Both the position numbers and the translations under genes were made by a program. The notes beneath the pieces were generated by a model. That model saw only the letters and a list, made by a program, of their open reading frames with translations. It was not told the origin of the DNA and ran no database searches. A stretch of 7,032 nt of DNA from Acidobacteriaceae bacterium (GTDB lineage: Bacteria; Acidobacteriota; Terriglobia; Terriglobales; Acidobacteriaceae): NCBI GenBank assembly GCA_030049955.1, contig JASIJX010000312.1:1-7032 (forward strand). Reading direction: 5' to 3'. Shown piece by piece: positions 4,666 to 7,032 of the stretch; position 1 is the first letter of the stretch; every line of letters begins with the position of its first letter.

Positions 4666-5304
4666 CTAATTGCGCGCGCGGCGCAGATATCGATACGGGG
4701 TGCCCGTATCGATGTTCGGCGTAGTGCGCGAGTTCGCCATCTCCGGGACGGCCGCGATCAGTTCGTCCCACAGAGGCCAATCCTCCCCCCGGTCCCACGA
4801 ACGTTGCTGCTCAAGCGGAAACCCGGCATGAAGCAGCTTCAACCACAGGCTGTCCCACGTCATTCCGACTTTGTAGGCCGTGCCGGACGGGATCTTCGCG
4901 CGGGATATCCATTCGCGCAGGCGGCGCTCTACATCTTCCAGGTTGTCAGCAACGTTCAAAAGGAATTCCTTGGTGACCATCTCAATTAACTTGGCGCGAG
5001 CAGCCGGAATGTCGGCGGCGTCGCGCAGCAACGTCGCGGGAGATTCAAGGGTCGGGGTGGCCTTAAGGTTGCCCCAAAGAAAGGCCTGCGCGACAAGCTC
5101 AGACTCGACCTCCCCGATGGGTTTGGCAACGTCGAGCGCTGCCCGCATGCGCTCTTCGAGGCGCGCCGGCAGCCCATGCTGCAGCCACTCCCGAACCTCG
5201 AAGACATTGGTGCGGCCAATATAGGCAGTCAACTGAAATCCGATGATCTGCATGAGTTCCCTGAGGTTGAACGGATAGTCCGGATTTCTTTTGGATTTAG
5301 TCAT
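4666..5304 (-). CDS. Putative HTH regulator resembling Xre/MbcA-type antitoxins, 212 residues
   Basis: The start is ATG 5304-5302 with AAGGAG at 5320-5315, and the stop is TAG 4668-4666. Residues about 13-60 look like a helix-turn-helix: NLRELMQIIGFQLTAYIG (13-30), then FEVREWLQHGLPARLEERMR (35-54). The next segment, ESELVAQAFLWGNLKATPTL (67-86) and SPATLLRD (88-95), has the spacing of the C-terminal region of Xre/MbcA/ParS-like antitoxins, where a large residue-G-N-P-L-SP-L pattern is common. Residues 125-212 are helical, Trp-rich and not recognised. The family match is from memory of the pattern and is uncertain. No toxin gene of the RES or ADP-ribosyl type is visible next to it. The 30-base dyad immediately upstream suggests autoregulation. 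The gene heads the minus-strand operon. Confidence 0.6.
   Translation of the reverse strand: MTKSKRNPDYPFNLRELMQIIGFQLTAYIGRTNVFEVREWLQHGLPARLEERMRAALDVAKPIGEVESELVAQAFLWGNLKATPTLESPATLLRDAADIPAARAKLIEMVTKEFLLNVADNLEDVERRLREWISRAKIPSGTAYKVGMTWDSLWLKLLHAGFPLEQQRSWDRGEDWPLWDELIAAVPEMANSRTTPNIDTGTPYRYLRRARN
4689..4713. repeat. Perfect 11-bp inverted repeat at the 3' end of the regulator gene
   Basis: ATCGATACGGG (4689-4699) and CCCGTATCGAT (4703-4713) are exact reverse complements separated by GTG. The dyad is inside the last codons of the 212-residue gene, encoding the part around IDTGTPYRY, 20 bases before the stop. It could be a protein-binding site or an RNA hairpin at the gene end. No T-run follows. 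Confidence 0.6.
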
Positions 5305-5323
5305 TGGATGATTTCTCCTTACC

Positions 5324-5353
5324 TGTGCACGCAGGCATATGTGTGCATGCACA
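5324..5353. promoter_or_regulatory. 30-base operator-like dyad upstream of the regulator gene
   Basis: The two arms are TGTGCACGCA (5324-5333) and TGCATGCACA (5344-5353), with CATATG exactly at the centre (5336-5341). In total 24 of 30 positions are symmetric. The right arm is itself part of a perfect 12-base palindrome, TGTGCATGCACA (5342-5353). It lies just outside the AAGGAG of the HTH gene starting at 5304, where a repressor would block transcription or translation initiation. That its binder is the adjacent HTH protein is inference. Confidence 0.6.
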
Positions 5354-5369
5354 GATGGTGTTGGATGGT

Positions 5370-5961
5370 TCAGCTAAGAAGCGCTGTCTCGCGCAGCCAA
5401 GGAAAGGGGATGAGTTGGGCGGGGGGGTCGATGTAGACGAGCTCAATGTTTGAGTGAGTGCGCGACGGCGGGATCGGGAAAGTGTGGTGCGTGAGAGGGC
5501 TCAGCCCCGGCAAACCCGCGAACAAAGGAAGACCGGCTAGGTGCTTCAAGAGAACGAACCAGCGGCCAGCGGCCGTCGGCGCCGAATCGCAGGGTGTGCA
5601 ACCAGGAGTTGTCGCCGCATGCGAGATAGTCGAGCGAGTTTCGCGCCCGTTGTAATTCAATTTCCAGTGCCGCCACGCCAGACGCCTCGCCTAGATCAAG
5701 CAACCAGTTGGCGTCCGGATGATTTGGGAACCAGCACTCGATCTGCTCTCGCTCCGAGGAGGGAACACCGTCGCCGGCGGAGTTCGGGGCAAATGCTCAG
5801 CGGGCGAGGACCGGCGAGATCAGCCAGCGATGTGCAAGGGCGATTTCGAGTGCGCTAGGCAGCGAGAGATCCGGAGGCGCAACGAAGCCGGCGCGGGCTG
5901 CAGTCTGGGCAAGCCGGCGGGACCCGGCTACGTCTGCCAGAAAGGTAGATAAGTCTTTCAT
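5370..5961 (-). pseudogene. Decayed Prim-Pol-like gene (in-frame stop and frameshift)
   Basis: The reading frame starts at ATG 5961-5959 with MKDLSTFLAD and stops at TGA 5799-5797 after 54 codons. The same frame then continues with AFAPNSAGDG, QIECWFPNHPDANWLLDLG and SGVAALEIE. These have the I-x-x-W, P-x-x-N and G-x-SG-L-E/D pattern of the N-terminal domain of bifunctional primase/polymerases. Around 5500-5520, near a G-rich run, protein-like sequence moves to another frame and goes on as FPIPPSR, IELVYIDPPAQLIPFPWLRE and a stop at 5372-5370. The pieces together make a plausible ~195-residue protein. An insertion sequence lies about 80 bases upstream. A sequencing error could mimic one lesion, but two independent lesions favour real decay. 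The family call is moderate. Confidence 0.55.
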
Positions 5962-6039
5962 CTGTTCTCGGTAAAAACAAGGAAGGCCCCGGCGCGGAAA
6001 GCACTGAGGCCTGAAGGTAGTTAGATTGGGGATGGAAGG

Positions 6040-6057
6040 TGGTACTGTTGACATCCT
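6040..6057 (+). repeat. Left terminal inverted repeat of the insertion sequence
   Basis: TGTTGACATCCT at 6046-6057 is repeated inverted at 7015-7026. Three more matching bases (TGG) lie 3 bases further out on each side. The TTGACA inside points into the element and could serve as a -35 for the transposase, although no matching -10 was found. Confidence 0.75.
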
Positions 6058-6129
6058 TGATACGGTTAAGCGGAGGACGGCAAGAATCAGCTTAAGCTGA
6101 AGCTGTTCTGGTATCTCCGCGCATTCTTG

Positions 6130-7032
6130 ATGGCTGAAGTAGGGTTGGTGCGTTTTGCCCAGTTGGCGTTGCACGTCAGTCAAGCCGTTGTACCCGCGCA
6201 GCGCTCGAAGTTTAGCAAGCGGCAGTTTACGCAGCCGCAGTTGTTGGCTGCGCTTTGCCTGATGCGCTACGAGGATTGGACTTTCCGCGAAACCGAGGTG
6301 CGGCTGAGCGAACACAAGGAACTGCGTTCCGCCTTGCAGCTTTGCTCCGTACCTGATTACACCACGCTGTTTCGTTTTCTGGCGCGGCTCGATCCGGCGG
6401 ATGTGACACGCGTAATGGACGAAACCGTGCGGCGTATGCCTGGGAGGTGGCGAAGTCCAGCCACGGTAGCTGTGGATGCGACAGGACTGGCGCAGGGAGC
6501 GGTGAGCAGCTACTTCATCCGCCGCGTCGAGCATTTTGGTCAGCCGCAGCGCACCTGGAAACACTGGCTGAAATGGCTGGCGGTGGTCGATGTGGAGCGG
6601 CAACTGATTCTGGCGCAGCATGCCCGTCAGGCTCCCTGGAATGACTGTGCGACGCTGCCGCTGTTGGTCGCTCAAGCACATCAACATACTCCGGTTGGCT
6701 GCGTGCTGGCTGATGCCGAATTTGATTCCGAACGCAACCATACCTTTTGCCGCCAGCAACTGAAGGCCGAGAGCATCATTCCCGCCAAACGCCGCTCCAG
6801 CTGCATCGCTTCCGGAGTACGGCTGGAGATGCGCGAACACTTCCCTGCAGAGCAGTACGGAAAACGCTCTTTGATCGAAAGTGTCTTCTCTGCCGTCAAA
6901 CGCAAACTCTCCTGCCGTGCCCCGGGCCGTACCATCCATACCCAATCCCGCCAAGCCCTGCTGCTCGGTTTAGCCTTCAATATCTACCGCCTTCGACCGG
7001 CTCCGCTCCTCGGGAGGATGTCAACAAAGCCA
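6130..7032 (+). CDS. DDE transposase (IS4/IS5 type), open at right edge
   Basis: The frame runs 301 codons from ATG 6130 to the last base without a stop. The N-terminal part (FTQPQLLAALCLMRYEDWTFRETEVRL) looks like the DNA-binding region of this group. Catalytic residues are visible: D116 in VAVDATG, D195 in LADAEFDSE and E250 in SLIESVF. Y243, R246, E250 and K257 fit the Y-(2)-R-(3)-E-(6)-K signature of the IS4 superfamily. The enzyme cuts and joins the element's ends. No lesion is seen, so it may be active. The reading frame passes through the right inverted repeat, so its stop must lie at or beyond the element's end. No clear ribosome binding site precedes ATG 6130; TTG 6127 is an alternative and the frame is open back to 6070. 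Confidence 0.88.
   Translation, partial: MAEVGLVRFAQLALHVSQAVVPAQRSKFSKRQFTQPQLLAALCLMRYEDWTFRETEVRLSEHKELRSALQLCSVPDYTTLFRFLARLDPADVTRVMDETVRRMPGRWRSPATVAVDATGLAQGAVSSYFIRRVEHFGQPQRTWKHWLKWLAVVDVERQLILAQHARQAPWNDCATLPLLVAQAHQHTPVGCVLADAEFDSERNHTFCRQQLKAESIIPAKRRSSCIASGVRLEMREHFPAEQYGKRSLIESVFSAVKRKLSCRAPGRTIHTQSRQALLLGLAFNIYRLRPAPLLGRMSTKP
7015..7032 (-). repeat. Right terminal inverted repeat of the insertion sequence
   Basis: Read on the minus strand from the edge, it is TGG CTT TGTTGACATCCT, matching the left end at 15 of 18 positions. It overlaps the last codons of the transposase frame (RMSTKP). The window stops here, so the true tip could be a few bases further out. Confidence 0.7.

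Larger units (their letters stand above)
6040..7032 (+). mobile_element. IS4/IS5-type insertion sequence, left end present, right end at window edge
   Basis: Left sequence 6040-6057 (TGG TAC TGTTGACATCCT) and the reverse complement of 7015-7032 (TGG CTT TGTTGACATCCT) match at 15 of 18 positions, with a perfect 12-base core. One transposase gene fills the space between them, giving an element of about 1 kb, normal for the group. The exact tips are uncertain because the right flank is missing, so no target duplication can be checked. A 14-base palindrome (TCAGCTTAAGCTGA, 6087-6100) lies just inside the left end. The element sits upstream of the Prim-Pol-like pseudogene. Confidence 0.8.

Noticed and set aside
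5797..5799. Selenocysteine readthrough at the in-frame TGA
   Set aside because: No selenoprotein family is recognised and no obvious SECIS-like hairpin was seen just downstream. A second lesion (frameshift) in the same gene points to decay instead.
5797..6954. A 385-codon minus-strand frame across the insertion sequence
   Set aside because: Most of it is antisense to a transposase with a complete DDE set, and it crosses the left IS end into the pseudogene. Only the last 54 codons (from 5961) have protein character, as part of the Prim-Pol-like gene.

Overview
The window looks like an accessory (mobile-element) segment from a soil-type, moderately GC-rich bacterium. Acidobacteriota is my best guess, from the style of the four-helix-bundle protein, the excisionase-type regulators and the Prim-Pol-like remnant. 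That assignment is inference; no rRNA, tRNA or universal marker is present.

Left block (1-2368, minus strand). Reading leftwards there is an excisionase-type helix-turn-helix protein (2368-1922), a four-helix-bundle protein of the 23S rRNA-intervening-sequence family (1906-1496), a 142-residue orphan with a strong ribosome binding site (1387-959), and a protein that runs off the left edge (852-1). The last has the look of the N-terminal half of a tyrosine recombinase and probably starts at a TTG codon behind a GGAGG. The order DNA-binding protein, small helical protein, orphan, integrase-like protein resembles an integration/excision module.

Control region (2369-2801). A 433-base gene-free stretch separates the left block from a second, divergently transcribed 70-residue excisionase-type protein (2802-3014, plus strand). 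It contains an AT-rich patch, an imperfect dyad and a 30-base tandem repeat that ends just before the plus-strand start codon. It is the obvious place for divergent promoters and operators.

Middle block (3015-5353, minus strand). After a gene-free stretch (3015-3444) with two hairpins there is a compact operon. Reading leftwards from 5304 it holds a 212-residue putative HTH regulator resembling Xre/MbcA-type antitoxins, a four-helix membrane protein, a 114-residue ABM-like alpha/beta protein joined by an ATGA overlap, a 33-codon reading frame joined by a second ATGA overlap, and a 58-residue Cys-rich zinc-ribbon-like protein. A 30-base dyad lies just upstream of the regulator. A 12-base-pair hairpin separates the regulator from the membrane gene.

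Right block (5370-7032). A decayed gene with Prim-Pol-like features (in-frame TGA plus a frameshift) reads leftwards from 5961. An IS4/IS5-type insertion sequence with matching inverted ends (about 6040 to the right edge) has landed about 80 bases upstream of it. The transposase carries a full DDE set and is still open at the window edge.

No CRISPR array, rRNA, tRNA or reverse transcriptase was found. The most interesting parts are the divergent excisionase/tandem-repeat region, the four-helix-bundle gene inside an integrase-like module, and the uncharacterised overlapping operon with its operator-like dyad.
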